From: K189A clade bacterium
GTDB lineage: Bacteria > Pseudomonadota > Gammaproteobacteria > Pseudomonadales > Azotimanducaceae
NCBI GenBank assembly: GCA_007571095.1
Contig: RKSB01000076.1
Span: 1 to 6,121, forward strand
Length of the DNA: 6,121 nt
Direction of reading: 5' to 3'
In this document: piece by piece, positions 5,988 through 6,121 of the stretch
Numbering within the stretch: position 1 is the stretch's first letter
Layout of the letters: the number at the start of each line of letters is the position of its first letter
Program-made: the position numbers and the translations under genes
The notes under the pieces: generated by a model
Told to the model about the DNA's origin: nothing
The model's input: only the letters and a program-made list of their open reading frames with translations
The model's database searches: none

Positions 5988-6046
5988 GCCTCCAGGTCAA
6001 TAGTCCTTGACGATGCCTCTGTAAAATCCCGAGTAAACTCTCGAAT

Positions 6047-6121
6047 ATGGCCGAACAACCCATAACAGAAGACTATGTGATCGAAAGCAGGGCAGACCAT
6101 TCTGTCCTCAATGTCTTTGAA
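6047..6121 (+). CDS. 5' end of an unrecognised gene (partial)
   Basis: ATG 6047 opens a frame that stays open to the window edge (25 codons). The product begins MAEQPITEDYVIESRADHS and is polar and acidic with no signal peptide. Upstream in-frame TGA lies at 6008-6010, so ATG 6047 is the first ATG. There is no strong Shine-Dalgarno sequence. The visible part is too short to name a family. It follows a possible promoter, so it may belong to a separate transcription unit on the same strand. Confidence 0.5.
   Translation, partial: MAEQPITEDYVIESRADHSVLNVFE

Larger units (their letters stand above)
5799..6046. other. Non-coding gap between the spike operon and the next gene
   Basis: This 248-bp stretch holds no convincing coding sequence. 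It carries the weak hairpin at 5809-5829, a T6 run at 5877-5882 and a promoter-like sequence near 5960-5987. It probably marks the end of the spike operon and the start of another transcription unit. Confidence 0.6.

Noticed and set aside
6007..6027. TTGACG with TAAAAT as a promoter for the last gene
   Set aside because: The spacing is only 9 bp, far too short; the TATAAT at 5982-5987 with a 16-bp spacer is a better candidate.

Overview
The window is a one-direction (+ strand) gene cluster for the spike or tip of a contractile injection apparatus, most like a type VI secretion system (T6SS). It comes from a bacterium of moderate GC content, probably Gram-negative because T6SS is a Gram-negative system. 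The taxon cannot be fixed from sequence alone. There are no tRNA or rRNA genes, insertion sequences or CRISPR arrays.

Layout: positions 1-66 are the Gly-rich repetitive end of an upstream reading frame. Positions 67-181 are a leader with a palindromic element. Positions 182-2530 encode a divergent VgrG-like protein: a gp27-like base followed by a gp5-like OB fold. The OB fold is interrupted by an insertion of about 245 residues carrying two EF-hand-type loops and a duplicated 65-residue module. Positions 2531-2734 are a spacer with a possible 45-codon ORF and a repeated palindromic motif. Positions 2735-3364 encode a 209-residue protein with eight consecutive octapeptides of the gp5/VgrG beta-helix type. 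Positions 3361-4293 overlap it by 4 nt (ATGA) and encode a 310-residue beta-rich protein with a hydrophobic, cationic C-terminus. Positions 4333-4719 encode a stand-alone DUF4150 (PAAR-like) tip protein. Positions 4737-5798 encode a pentapeptide-repeat protein with a TTG start. Positions 5799-6046 are a non-coding gap with a weak hairpin and a promoter-like TATAAT. At 6047 an unrecognised gene begins and runs off the window.

How the parts may work together (inference): the VgrG-like protein has no C-terminal needle of its own, and the next gene encodes just such a needle. The spike that is one polypeptide in ordinary VgrG therefore seems to be distributed over two, perhaps three, proteins. 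The DUF4150 protein would cap the needle. The pentapeptide-repeat protein is of a kind often found beside DUF4150/DUF2169 genes in T6SS clusters and may be an adaptor or cargo-linked protein. No sheath, tube, baseplate or ATPase gene lies in the window, so the parent machine (T6SS or another contractile system) is inferred only from the tip proteins. The most unusual items are the split spike, the EF-hand/duplication insertion inside the OB fold, and the 310-residue protein with the membrane-active-looking tail.
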